From: Syntrophaceae bacterium UBA4059
GTDB lineage: Bacteria > Desulfobacterota > Syntrophia > Syntrophales > Smithellaceae
Length of the DNA: 30,013 bases
Direction of reading: 5' to 3'
Assembly: GCA_002382045.1 (NCBI GenBank)
Contig: DFZJ01000059.1
Coordinates: forward strand, 1-30,013
Shown here: piece by piece, positions 1 to 6,978 of the stretch
Numbering within the stretch: the stretch's first letter is position 1
Layout of the letters: the number at the start of each line of letters is the position of its first letter
The notes under the pieces: generated by a model
Told to the model about the DNA's origin: nothing
Database searches by the model: none
The model's input: the letters and a program-made list of their open reading frames with translations, nothing else
Made by a program: the position numbers and the translations under genes

Positions 1-292
1 CGAGCTTATTGGCTGCATAAAAGCAGATGAGGCCCTGCGGGGATGTCGGCATGGAAATCGTGATCCGGTCGTCCTTCTTCAGGCCGAGGGAGGCCAGCGC
101 ATCCGCGCAAAGGTCAATGTCCCGCGCAAACTGACGATAGGTTGAGGTGTAATCGAAAAAATCATAAGCGATGCGATCCGGATATTTTTCGACGGTTTGC
201 ATCAAGGCCTCATACATCGTCACACGGGGGTAGTCGATTGTTTCCGGTACATCTTTATAAAACTTCAACCACGGCTTTTGATTAGACATCAT
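1..292 (-). CDS. AMP-dependent acyl-CoA synthetase/ligase, N-terminal part (cut by window edge)
   Basis: About 97 N-terminal residues are visible before the window ends. The reading begins MMSNQKPWLKFYKDVPE, continues through an AMP-binding-enzyme style N-terminus (YEALMQTVEKYPDRIAYDF, then a YRQF segment) and reaches DDRITISMPTSPQG followed by FYAANKL. That is the usual opening of long-chain fatty acid-CoA ligases, where the pattern is 'kv DRVai...N...y..a..g'. Two adjacent ATG codons (292 and 289) follow a GGAG at 297-300; the second has the better spacing of 7 nt. The AMP-binding P-loop and catalytic domain lie outside the window, so substrate chain length cannot be judged. Such enzymes activate a carboxylic acid to acyl-CoA with ATP. 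It is transcribed away from yhbY. Confidence 0.8.
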   Translation of the reverse strand, partial: MMSNQKPWLKFYKDVPETIDYPRVTMYEALMQTVEKYPDRIAYDFFDYTSTYRQFARDIDLCADALASLGLKKDDRITISMPTSPQGLICFYAANKL

Positions 293-508
293 TCTTCTCC
301 TTTCAAAGTCAATACTGTAATTTTTTCTCCTTGAAGCATAGCAGATTGAATGCCATATTGTAAACACTGAAGTAATTTACACGATTCATAAGCTTTCCCT
401 TTTTTACCGCTGAAACATGTTGCATCAGGCAAGAGAATCGCTTATAAAAAAACTGCCAAAGGAGGCAAATTGCACGATGTAACACGGCTCTTGCAGGATG
501 AACCTCAC

Positions 509-607
509 TCAAACCCCGGCGGCCTGAGCGTCGTCTGCTTTGCGCGCCCGTTTTAACGCCTGCTCTTCATTTAAAGTGACAAAAGCGTTGATTTTTTCAT
601 TGTGCTT
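509..607 (-). pseudogene. Relic of an amidase-signature (GatA-like) enzyme, about 32 codons
   Basis: Between the acyl-CoA synthetase and yhbY, one minus-strand frame bounded by stops reads KHNEKINAFVTLNEEQ and continues ALKRARKADDAQAAGV before a TGA. This strongly resembles the conserved N-terminal stretch of amidase-signature proteins (GatA and relatives: 'iNAf.t...e.AL..A..aD...aag', just before the GPLHGiP motif). No start codon, no GPLHGIP, no Ser-Ser-Lys triad and no continuation in the other two frames were found, so it is a decayed fragment. It occupies the 5' leader of yhbY. The family assignment rests on remembered family consensus, not on a search. Confidence 0.5.
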
Positions 608-653
608 TTATCTGTGCTATACGGAAATGAATTTAAACAGGAAGGAAGACAAA

Positions 654-953
654 ATGGAACCCCTCAAAAGCTCACAACGCAAATATCTGCGCGGAGAGGC
701 GCATCATCTAAAACCACTGGTCATGATCGGCGCCAAAGGTGTGACCGAACAACTGCTCGGTTCGGTCGATCTCGCCTTGAAAGATCATGAGCTTATCAAG
801 GTAAAATTCGGCGAATTCAAAGAAGCCAAAAAGGAAATATCCGCAGAAATTGCCCAAGCGACCCAAAGCGAGTTGGTCGGCCTCATCGGCAACATTGCCA
901 TTTTCTATCGGCCCTGTCCGCAGACGGAAAAAAGAAAAATTAAACTGCCGTAA
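654..953 (+). CDS. yhbY: YhbY-family CRM-domain RNA-binding protein
   Basis: This 99-residue protein is one CRM domain, the usual length for bacterial YhbY. Members bind pre-50S ribosomal particles and act in ribosome assembly. Visible hallmarks are the N-terminal SSQRKYLRGEAHHLKPLV segment, the GAKG loop (residues 26-29) that binds RNA, and the C-terminal IGNIAIFYRP strand. The ATG at 654 is preceded by AGGAAGGAAG at about 640-649 with good spacing. The frame is open further upstream, but that extension covers the amidase relic and has no family similarity, so the shorter start is chosen. It converges with the FabH-like gene, which ends 46 nt away. The lysine-rich tail (EKRKIKLP) is typical. 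Confidence 0.93.
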   Translation: MEPLKSSQRKYLRGEAHHLKPLVMIGAKGVTEQLLGSVDLALKDHELIKVKFGEFKEAKKEISAEIAQATQSELVGLIGNIAIFYRPCPQTEKRKIKLP

Positions 954-999
954 GGAAGTTATGATTGATCCGGCGTCCGGTTTCACGTCCGGACTTCGC

Positions 1000-2136
1000 T
1001 CAGCGCTTACGCAACACCAGACTGCCAACGGAATATCCGGCGCCAAAGGAACAGATCATTCCGATGTCACCCTTTTTCAGATCATTATTGTAAAGATGAA
1101 AAGCGATGATGGACCCTGCGGAGGCTGCGTTTCCGTATCGGTCCAGAATTGTCGGTATCTTTGCTTCCTCGACATCTTTGCCAAGAATTTCCCTGATCAC
1201 CATATTGTTCATATTGATATTGGCCTGGTGAAGCCAGAACCGTTTCACATCCTGAGGTCTAAAACCAAGACTGGCCAGATGGTCGTTAATATGTTTGGCG
1301 GCAACCGGACTGACTTCTTCAAACACCTTGCGCCCGGACTGATGAAACAGTTTGTCCCATCCGAAAGGCGCCACATCTGTGGCATACGTCATATGTCCGA
1401 TGTTGGAGCGGATATTATTGGAAAAACGGGTCAGCGCTTTTGTGCTGAGAATCTCATAACTGTTCGGGCTGGTGCAGGTATCTGATCGTTCCATGATGAT
1501 AGCGGTAGCGACATCGCCAAAGATGAAATGGCTGGCACGATCACAAAAATTGACCTGGGGAGTCACCAGTTCGGGGTTGATCGCTAAAACACACTTTGCC
1601 GAACCGGACATCAGGCTGTCATAGGCCCGGTGGAGACCGAATGTCGCCGCCGAACAAGCCCCCAGCATATCAAATCCGAAACCATTAATACCCAACTCAT
1701 TCTGTATTTCAATGGCGATGGCGGGATAGGGCCGTTGCGTATAAGCAGCGGCTACAATAACGGCATCAATATCCGCGGCCGCCTTACCGGCAGACGCCAT
1801 GGCCTGCCGCGCTGCCAAAACGCCGATCTCCGCCTGGTTGCTTAATTCTTCATCTTTTCTTTCGGGAAACTTGGGACGCATACGATTGATATCTAAAATG
1901 CCTTCTTTTGTATAGACATGCCGCGCTTTGATTCCGGATGTTTTCTCAATGAACCTTACGCTGGAGGTGTGTTGTTCCTCTGCTTTACCTGCAGCGATAT
2001 CCGCTGCGTGATCCGCATTAAACTTTTTCACGTAGGCATTATAGCTTTCAACCAGTTCCTCATTCGTTATAACATTCGATGGTGTCCAAAGTCCCGAACC
2101 ACTAATGACTATCCTGGGTAATGAATTTGTTGTCAT
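1000..2136 (-). CDS. 3-oxoacyl-ACP synthase III family protein (FabH-like ketoacyl synthase)
   Basis: A 378-residue thiolase-fold condensing enzyme. The FabH catalytic triad is intact: Cys161 in GACSAATFGL, His303 in WLHQAN and Asn336 in YGNAASAGS. The C-terminal FGAGYSVGSLVLR closes the glycine-rich loop. FabH enzymes condense an acyl-CoA with malonyl-ACP to start fatty-acid synthesis. At 378 residues it is longer than housekeeping FabH (about 320), with an extra segment after the first strand (residues 30-60). It may therefore belong to the longer class of FabH homologues that use medium-chain acyl-CoA or serve specialised pathways. No other fab genes are adjacent, so its pathway is open. 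The ATG is preceded by AAAAGGA (about 2145-2151). Confidence 0.85.
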   Translation of the reverse strand: MTTNSLPRIVISGSGLWTPSNVITNEELVESYNAYVKKFNADHAADIAAGKAEEQHTSSVRFIEKTSGIKARHVYTKEGILDINRMRPKFPERKDEELSNQAEIGVLAARQAMASAGKAAADIDAVIVAAAYTQRPYPAIAIEIQNELGINGFGFDMLGACSAATFGLHRAYDSLMSGSAKCVLAINPELVTPQVNFCDRASHFIFGDVATAIIMERSDTCTSPNSYEILSTKALTRFSNNIRSNIGHMTYATDVAPFGWDKLFHQSGRKVFEEVSPVAAKHINDHLASLGFRPQDVKRFWLHQANINMNNMVIREILGKDVEEAKIPTILDRYGNAASAGSIIAFHLYNNDLKKGDIGMICSFGAGYSVGSLVLRKR

Positions 2137-2402
2137 ATAAAAGATTCCTTTTCAAAAATAATCTATCTGATTTTCCTGTTGCAGGACATACCTGCCATCC
2201 GTCTGAAATGCAACAGATTATTAGCTGTAAAAAATCGCCTGCCACATCCGGATGCCCCGTCCCGGCCTGATCATGACAGGCAGGGACCTCAGCCTTTTTG
2301 TGTTCATCTGCCTGTATCAACAAGGGTTCCCGATAAGGATTCAGGTTTTATCCGTTATCGGAAGAACACTTCCCCTGGACGGCGAAAAGTGAAGAAAATT
2401 GG
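2137..2402. other. Intergenic region with overlapping inverted repeats
   Basis: No convincing gene is seen in this 266-nt stretch. It forms the 5' leader of the FabH-like gene. It contains an 8-bp inverted repeat, CTGTTGCA at 2176-2183 and TGCAACAG at 2209-2216. This overlaps a 5-bp hairpin, GCAGG at 2181-2185 and CCTGC at 2191-2195, so the two pairings exclude each other. Reading frames of about 70 codons on both strands show no recognisable family. Confidence 0.4.
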
Positions 2403-2431
2403 TTGACATAAAAAATCAATCGCATTATATA
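2403..2431 (+). promoter_or_regulatory. Sigma-70 type promoter for tRNA-Gln
   Basis: A perfect TTGACA at 2403-2408 is followed after 17 nt by TATATA at 2426-2431 (4 of 6 matches to TATAAT). The predicted transcription start is near 2438, giving a leader of about 60 nt before the tRNA at 2497. The spacing and position fit a housekeeping tRNA promoter. Confidence 0.7.
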
Positions 2432-2496
2432 CAGCGCACCCGCGAGCGGGTTTTGCAGCTCAAAATCAGGCGGGCAAGGTTTTCGACATTCCTTAC

Positions 2497-2570
2497 TGGG
2501 GAATCGTTCAATGGTAGGACGACGGACTCTGACTCCGTTAATCAAGGTTCGAATCCTTGTTCCCCAGCCA
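2497..2570 (+). tRNA. tRNA-Gln (anticodon CUG)
   Basis: A complete cloverleaf can be drawn. The acceptor stem is TGGGGAA (2497-2503) with TTCCCCA (2560-2566), discriminator G, and CCA encoded at 2568-2570. The anticodon stem is ACGGA/TCCGT (2522-2526 with 2534-2538) and its loop is CTCTGAC, so the anticodon at 2529-2531 is CTG, reading CAG glutamine codons. The T arm is CAAGG-TTCGAAT-CCTTG. The D loop carries the usual AATGGTAGGAC. The gene stands alone behind its own promoter. Confidence 0.95.
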
Positions 2571-2636
2571 AATAAAATCAAGGACTTAAAAAGACATAAA
2601 TTTTTAAACGGTACCCGCCTTCAATTTTTACCGCTT

Positions 2637-2831
2637 TTAGGCGCCGTTGTTGGTAAATTTCCTCCTACTATAGACGTCAACCGCCGGCAAGGCAAGATCC
2701 GTTACGAATGCGCCATATCGCCAGCCTTTTGCCGCCGGGTCATCAGGAAACAGACTGAGACTCTTGCCGGGTGCCTCCCGATTCTCAGTGCTCTGCCGTA
2801 TGACAACGATACGACGCGCCTTTGAAGTCAT
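2637..2831 (-). pseudogene. Transposase remnant (IS1380/IS4-like DDE family), about 64 codons
   Basis: The frame reads KARRIVVIRQ, then GKSLSLFPDDP, then WRYGAFVTDLALPAVDVY before running into unrelated sequence (SRRKFTNNGA) and a stop. In IS1380-type transposases the region just before the third catalytic residue reads roughly 'R.vvvRq....a.gkql.LF......Y...vTNL.lpa.evw.lYrgRa..Enrikelk'. The match covers only that segment: the downstream YRGRA..ENRIKEL part and all the rest are missing. Upstream in frame are two stop codons. This is an inert fragment left by an old insertion between tRNA-Gln and the NYN gene. I saw no terminal inverted repeats. Confidence 0.6.
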
Positions 2832-2873
2832 TCTTTTGCTGGATCATCAGGCGTCAATGTGCGACAATCAGAC

Positions 2874-3401
2874 ATGCATATTTTAATTGACGGTTACAAC
2901 CTGATCCGGCAGTCCATCACCATGAAGCGCTTTGAACGGCACAGCCTAGAAGCGGGACGCAACGCTCTGATTGCCTGGCTCGCCCGATACCGGGGCAGAA
3001 AAGATCACCGCATTACCGTGGTTTTTGACGGCTGGCTAAGTGGTCCCGCACAGGAGGAACGGGACTATTCATCGGGCATTCACATCATCTACTCGGGCCG
3101 GGGCGTTAAAGCCGATGACGTTCTGAAAAGAATCACCGCTTCTACCGATGAGGAAATTCTGGTGGTTTCTTCCGATCGTGAAGTAGCCTCTTATGCAACA
3201 CGCAGAGGCAAAGCCGCATTATCATCACTGGAATTTGAATCCATCGTGAATAAGCTGTTGACGGCGCCGGCCGATGACGAATTGTTTGGCCAAAAAGATG
3301 AAGTCGGGGAAGAAGACAACCGCCCTGTCCATAAAAAAGGGCCTGCCCGCAAACTTTCCCGCGCACAAAGGCAGGTTCAGAATAAAATCAGGAAGCTATA
3401 G
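2874..3401 (+). CDS. NYN domain protein (YacP-like putative RNase)
   Basis: About 175 residues. It opens with HILIDGYNLIRQS, the PIN/NYN strand whose Asp and Asn form part of the acidic active site. It continues with ITVVFDGW (second Asp), then KADDVLKRI and VVSSDREVASYA, giving the usual set of acidic metal-binding residues of the YacP/NYN family. The C-terminal third is charged, glutamate-rich then lysine/arginine-rich. Family members are predicted or shown to cut structured RNA; the substrate here is unknown. The start is uncertain: ATG at 2874 puts the family motif at the N-terminus, while GTG at 2859 would add five residues. Neither has a strong ribosome-binding site. The 3' end overlaps convergent holA by 14 nt. 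Confidence 0.8.
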   Translation: MHILIDGYNLIRQSITMKRFERHSLEAGRNALIAWLARYRGRKDHRITVVFDGWLSGPAQEERDYSSGIHIIYSGRGVKADDVLKRITASTDEEILVVSSDREVASYATRRGKAALSSLEFESIVNKLLTAPADDELFGQKDEVGEEDNRPVHKKGPARKLSRAQRQVQNKIRKL

Positions 3402-4746
3402 CGCAAGCCTTGATCAGGAAGCGCTCCAGAAGCAACTGAGGATCCGTGGCCGAAGACTTCATCGCGCGGTCCATATCCAGTAAATCATCCAGGTAATTCA
3501 AAAGGACCGGATAGGAAAACCGGCTGCAATGACGCAGCGCGTTGTAAATGACAAAGGGATGCTTATTGACGAGCAGATCTTCCTTGCGGGATGCGGCAGG
3601 CGAAAGCCCCAACACAGCAGGATAAATATTTTTCTGAAAGGAACCATACTCCATGCTTGGTGTGATTCTGGGCAGTTTCCCCGAACGGACCAGTACCGAC
3701 GCCTGCAAAAGCAGGCGAATTTCACGGCTGATCATCGTCAGAATCATCAAATGATGCTCTCCCTGATCCAGCAAGCCTTTCAGGGCCAAAAGCGCCGCCC
3801 GAGCATTTTTTTCGGCCAGCGCCGTTGTTAAATCGAAGATGGAATCTTCTTTGGTCTTGCCGACAACGGCTTCAACATCCGTCTCTTCAATAGCGGAACG
3901 CTCGCCGACAAATGAAGTGAGCTTCTGCAGTTCATTTAAAGAAGGGCGAAGCTGAAATCCCGTCTTTTTCCCCAGTGCGATCCAGGCAGCGGGAGTCAGC
4001 TTCTTGCCGCACTGGTCCAGTAATTTCCGCGCTTCAGCCTTCAGCGTTTCCCGGGTTGCCGCTTCCCCCTTAATCTCACCAAAGTGCAAAGTAATACCGG
4101 ATTTGTCGATGACTTTGAATATTTTTTTTCTTTTATCAACCGCTTCGGCGGTCATAATTAAACAATTTCCCGCAGGAAGACCCTGTGTCAACAGTTCTTC
4201 AAATTGCTCGGATGGATCGGCAACACTGCCGGATGTCCATCCCCGGCCGGCACAAATTTCGACCATCCGCGGCAACCATTTGTTCCTGTCGTCCCCTGAA
4301 TCTCCTTCCACGGCTTTACGCCATTGCTCGTCCGTAATCTTTTGCCATCCGGAACCCTGCATGTCTTCCCAGGCAAAACCGGATAGCTTCAGAAAATTAA
4401 GAAAAGACTTGGCGGCCTTATCGGGGTGTTCATCGATGTTGTCACGGATTTTTTGAATCAGATCAGCCAGGTTTTCGCGCGATTGAAAAATCGGCGTGTT
4501 TTTTACAACGACCACTTTTCGGCCGCCCAAAAGCGACGGGGCCAGGAGATGATCCTTCAGGACATCAAAATCCGAATTCTCACCGTCGAGAAAAAAAAGA
4601 CCGAAATCACGATCGGATTCCGGCACGATGATATCCAGTATTTGATGGAGTGTTTCGTTGATCAGATATTCTTCTTCGCCATATAAAAGATAACAGGGCG
4701 CAACTTTTCCCTTTTTTAAGTCAATGATTGATTTTTCCAGGGTCAT
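3388..4746 (-). CDS. holA: DNA polymerase III subunit delta
   Basis: A 452-residue delta subunit, the clamp-loader component that opens the beta sliding clamp. Recognisable parts are the N-terminal PCYLLYGEEEYLINETL, LLGGRKVVVVKNTPIF (residues 73-87), the DKRKKIFKVIDKSG segment (204-217), GERSAIEETDVEAVVGKTKEDSIFDL in separate pieces, and the C-terminal collar helices (QGEHHLMILTMISREIRLLL). The protein is about 100 residues longer than the usual 330-350. The excess lies at about residues 95-180, between the clamp-binding strand and DKRKK. It contains KSFLNFLKLSG, several Trp residues and an acidic patch. It sits last in the rpsU-LOG-holA array, 33 nt after the LOG gene. Confidence 0.9.
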   Translation of the reverse strand: MTLEKSIIDLKKGKVAPCYLLYGEEEYLINETLHQILDIIVPESDRDFGLFFLDGENSDFDVLKDHLLAPSLLGGRKVVVVKNTPIFQSRENLADLIQKIRDNIDEHPDKAAKSFLNFLKLSGFAWEDMQGSGWQKITDEQWRKAVEGDSGDDRNKWLPRMVEICAGRGWTSGSVADPSEQFEELLTQGLPAGNCLIMTAEAVDKRKKIFKVIDKSGITLHFGEIKGEAATRETLKAEARKLLDQCGKKLTPAAWIALGKKTGFQLRPSLNELQKLTSFVGERSAIEETDVEAVVGKTKEDSIFDLTTALAEKNARAALLALKGLLDQGEHHLMILTMISREIRLLLQASVLVRSGKLPRITPSMEYGSFQKNIYPAVLGLSPAASRKEDLLVNKHPFVIYNALRHCSRFSYPVLLNYLDDLLDMDRAMKSSATDPQLLLERFLIKACAIAS

Positions 4747-4779
4747 ATATGACGCTCGCGGAGGAGAAATAGGTTGCGT

Positions 4780-5430
4780 TTAAACGATGACGTATTTCTT
4801 GATATGCTTGACAACTTCTTCAGGTTCGTCGATAATTTGAATCATTTCGAGGTCGAAGGGAAGAATCATATTATTTTTCAGCATGCTGTTTTGCAGCCAA
4901 TCCAGCAGACCCTGCCAGTAATCTCTGCCCATCAGGATGATGGGAAAGCTTCTCATTCTTTTCGTCTGGATTAACGTCAGCGCTTCAAAAAACTCGTCCA
5001 TCGTCCCGTAACCACCCGGCATGATGACATAGGCAACCGCGTATTTGACAAACATGACTTTACGGATGAAAAAATATTTATAGTCAAGCTGCAGATTGGC
5101 ATAGGGGTTGGGTTTCTGTTCAAAGGGCAGTTTGATATTCATGCCCACGGATTGACCGCCTGCTTCCGCCGCACCTTTATTGCCCGCTTCCATGATGCCC
5201 GGGCCGCCGCCGGTAATGACGGCAAATCCATTTTGAGCCAGAAGCTGCCCGAGCTTTTCCGCCATTTGATAATACTTATCGCCGGGTTTGACGCGGGCCG
5301 AACCAAAAATCGTCACGGCATTATGAACATTCGAAAGAACCTCGATGGATTCTACAAATTCCGCCATGATGCGGAAGATCCGCCATGATTCTTCCTTGGA
5401 TAATTCGTCGACAATATATTGCTTTTCCAT
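4780..5430 (-). CDS. LOG family protein (TIGR00730 Rossmann fold)
   Basis: A 216-residue lysine-decarboxylase-like Rossmann protein. Diagnostic motifs are AVTIFGSARVKPGD (residues 38-51), VITGGGPGIMEAGNKGA (71-87) and IMPGGYGTMDEFFE (136-149), the PGGxGTxxE nucleotide-binding/catalytic signature. Characterised relatives hydrolyse nucleoside monophosphates or cytokinin ribotides to free base and ribose 5-phosphate (PpnN, LOG). Despite old annotations they are not lysine decarboxylases. The gene lies 66 nt after rpsU and 33 nt before holA on the same strand, so co-transcription is likely. Its biological substrate here is unknown. Confidence 0.88.
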   Translation of the reverse strand: MEKQYIVDELSKEESWRIFRIMAEFVESIEVLSNVHNAVTIFGSARVKPGDKYYQMAEKLGQLLAQNGFAVITGGGPGIMEAGNKGAAEAGGQSVGMNIKLPFEQKPNPYANLQLDYKYFFIRKVMFVKYAVAYVIMPGGYGTMDEFFEALTLIQTKRMRSFPIILMGRDYWQGLLDWLQNSMLKNNMILPFDLEMIQIIDEPEEVVKHIKKYVIV

Positions 5431-5496
5431 ACCGCTCGTTTCCTTATATCAAGCCAAAACGATCAAGCAAGAGGGTTGCTCTTTTTTCAGACAAAA

Positions 5497-5688
5497 TTAA
5501 TTGCTGCGACGGCGTTGAACCTTGGCCAGTCTGCGGCGCGCTTCGATTGTTTTTCTCTTCTTTTTAACTGACGGCTTTTCATAGGCCCGGCGAACTTTCA
5601 ATTCTTTGAATAACCCGCTTTTCGAAAGTTTGTTTTTCAGAATCTTAAGAGCTTTTTCCACATCGTTATCAATGACTTTTACTTCCAA
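5497..5688 (-). CDS. rpsU: 30S ribosomal protein bS21
   Basis: This 63-residue basic protein has the bS21 layout: MEVKVIDNDVEKALKILKN, then LKVRRAYEKPSVKKKRK, ending in an Arg/Lys-rich tail. bS21 sits on the 30S platform near the anti-Shine-Dalgarno region and aids initiation. The start is TTG at 5688, backed by a strong GGAGG at 5696-5700 seven nt away. The non-ATG start is fixed by the family-conserved V-K-V-x-D/E N-terminus. The LOG gene follows on the same strand. The upstream region holds an interspersed inverted repeat and a possible distant promoter. Confidence 0.95.
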   Translation of the reverse strand: MEVKVIDNDVEKALKILKNKLSKSGLFKELKVRRAYEKPSVKKKRKTIEARRRLAKVQRRRSN

Positions 5689-5740
5689 TGTTTTTCCTCC
5701 GCAATAATGGTTATATTACCTTGATGATTATGCCATGCTG

Positions 5741-5829
5741 GTCATGCTGAGCCTGTCGAAGCATACTGTAACATCGTCTCATTCACCTTTCCCTTCGGCC
5801 AGCTCAGGGCAGGCCAGGCTCAGGGTGAC
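5741..5829. repeat. Interspersed palindromic (REP/MITE-like) repeat element
   Basis: GTCATGCTGAGCCTG at 5741-5755 and CAGGCTCAGGGTGAC at 5815-5829 are near-perfect inverted arms (13 of 15 pair). A second nested pair is CTGAGCCTGTCGAAGC at about 5747-5762 against CTTCGGCCAGCTCAGG at about 5793-5808. The core 'TGCTGAGC.TGTCGAAGCA / CCCTTCG..AGCTCAGGGTGAC' is a dispersed extragenic repeat type seen in many environmental bacterial genomes (recalled, not searched). Only one copy lies in this window. It falls in the untranslated region upstream of rpsU. Confidence 0.65.
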
Positions 5830-6075
5830 ACCGGTGACTTTTAAACGCAAAAAAAGGGCAGCACGGCACAAACAGACTGATCTGCGCACCGTCAACTACC
5901 CATGAATTTCCAATAAGTTTTAAATCACGCTCCCTGCTCGGAAATCACTTTTTGCGGAACCCTTTAAAAGTGCTAATTCTCTTTATGATTTCCAGCTGTT
6001 ACCCGCATACAATTTTTCATCCGCGGCAGCTTATTTAAATTTTTCACCATGATGCTCTGCGCGGCTTGAGGTTTG
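5830..6075. other. Non-coding gap, rpsU upstream region
   Basis: I see no gene in this stretch on either strand. It is AT-rich in its right half and contains no tRNA or clear terminator. If the candidate promoter at 6076-6104 is used, this stretch and the adjacent repeat would be a leader of about 380 nt for rpsU. Confidence 0.4.
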
Positions 6076-6104
6076 TCTATATGTGATCTGAAGCGAAATT
6101 GCAA
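6076..6104 (-). promoter_or_regulatory. Candidate sigma-70 promoter upstream of rpsU
   Basis: On the minus strand TTGCAA (6104-6099) is followed after exactly 17 nt by TATAGA (6081-6076); each hexamer matches 4 of 6 consensus positions. It would fire about 380 nt before the rpsU start codon. A closer promoter cannot be excluded. Confidence 0.35.
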
Positions 6105-6135
6105 CTAAATAAATACAGTTAGCCCGTGACGACCT

Positions 6136-6969
6136 TTAATCTGCCTTAAAGGCTTCTTTTTTTCGCTGCCAGTTCCACGCGTCACTTTCATATTTTTTGA
6201 TCAGATGCTGACTTAATTTTTTTTCGGCAGGTGTTAGCGGCTCTTCGGACAGGCAAATGCCCAATTCGTCGATAAAACCCTTCTGCAAAACCGAGCAGAG
6301 GGTCTCCGCGCTGACGGGTGAAGAAATCATCTCATTGACAGCCGTGACGGAAGATCTGAGCTTTTCGGCCGGTTTCGACGCCCGGGACGACGGAATCAAG
6401 GCAGCGGTTTCCACCGGATCAAATGTCATCAAGAGCGACCCGTGCTGCAAAAACCCCCCGTGCGTTCGCATTTGCGCACTGCCGCAAATTTTCCTGCCGT
6501 CGACCAGCAGTTCATTGCCGGACGGTACCGAAAAACAGCAGGGGGACGCGTTCTTCTTTTTGCCCGCAGCGCTCTTCCCCCCTTCCGCCAGGTGAGCATG
6601 AATCCCCAGTTCAGACAGGCCGCGCGCCAGACAAAGACTGATTTTTTCATAGGTCCCGGAAATATTTTCGGGAAATATTTTTTCTGAATTTTCGGCCGTA
6701 AGCGAATAGGTGACTTCATCCCGGTGATAAACGGCTTTACCACCGGTTATCCTGCGGACAATGTCCACACCGTTCAATTGGCACTGATTAAAATTGATTT
6801 CGTTTTTTAATTCCTGAAAATAGCCGATAGAAACGGCCGCCGGACGCCAGCCGAAAAAACGCAACGTCGGAGGCTTCTTATTTTTTACCGTTTCCTGAAA
6901 AACAGCTTCGTCAATGGCCATATTTTCGAAAGCGCTGTATGGCCGATAATTAAGCAACCGCCAGGTCAT
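6136..6969 (-). CDS. lipM: Biotin/lipoate A/B protein ligase family, LipM-type octanoyltransferase
   Basis: A 277-residue member of the lipoyl/biotinyl ligase fold. Key pieces are NMAIDEAV (residues 16-23), VRRITGGKAVYHRDEVTYS (71-89) and CCFSVPSGNELLVDGRKICG (144-163) followed by SAQMRTHGGFLQHGSLL. LipM enzymes carry a catalytic Cys in a CF..PS..EL context, matched here by Cys145, and move octanoyl from ACP to the H protein. Some near relatives instead act as lipoate ligases or are annotated generically. The gene starts 10 nt after gcvH ends, the expected acceptor, which supports a role in lipoyl attachment. There is no strong ribosome-binding site, so translational coupling is likely. No lipA lies in the window. 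Confidence 0.8.
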   Translation of the reverse strand: MTWRLLNYRPYSAFENMAIDEAVFQETVKNKKPPTLRFFGWRPAAVSIGYFQELKNEINFNQCQLNGVDIVRRITGGKAVYHRDEVTYSLTAENSEKIFPENISGTYEKISLCLARGLSELGIHAHLAEGGKSAAGKKKNASPCCFSVPSGNELLVDGRKICGSAQMRTHGGFLQHGSLLMTFDPVETAALIPSSRASKPAEKLRSSVTAVNEMISSPVSAETLCSVLQKGFIDELGICLSEEPLTPAEKKLSQHLIKKYESDAWNWQRKKEAFKAD

Positions 6970-6978
6970 AAGAGAATT

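Noticed and set aside
309..512. 67-codon minus-strand frame between the acyl-CoA synthetase and yhbY
   Set aside because: No family resemblance, poor start context and AT-rich low-information composition; it partly overlies the region next to the amidase relic.
470..556. 28-codon plus-strand frame starting TTG after a perfect AAGGAGG
   Set aside because: The ribosome-binding-like sequence is attractive, but the frame is very short and lies antisense to the amidase relic, which explains the composition.
975..994. 6-bp hairpin GTCCGG/CCGGAC between convergent yhbY and the FabH-like gene
   Set aside because: No U-tract on either strand and an 8-nt loop, so support for a terminator is too weak.
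2348..2581. Minus-strand frame containing GWGTRIRTLINGVRVRRPT
   Set aside because: It is the antisense translation of tRNA-Gln, a well-known spurious protein pattern.
5465..5487. Short plus-strand hairpin with a T-run between the LOG gene and rpsU
   Set aside because: Only 5 bp, no plus-strand gene ends there, and on the minus strand it has no U-tract.
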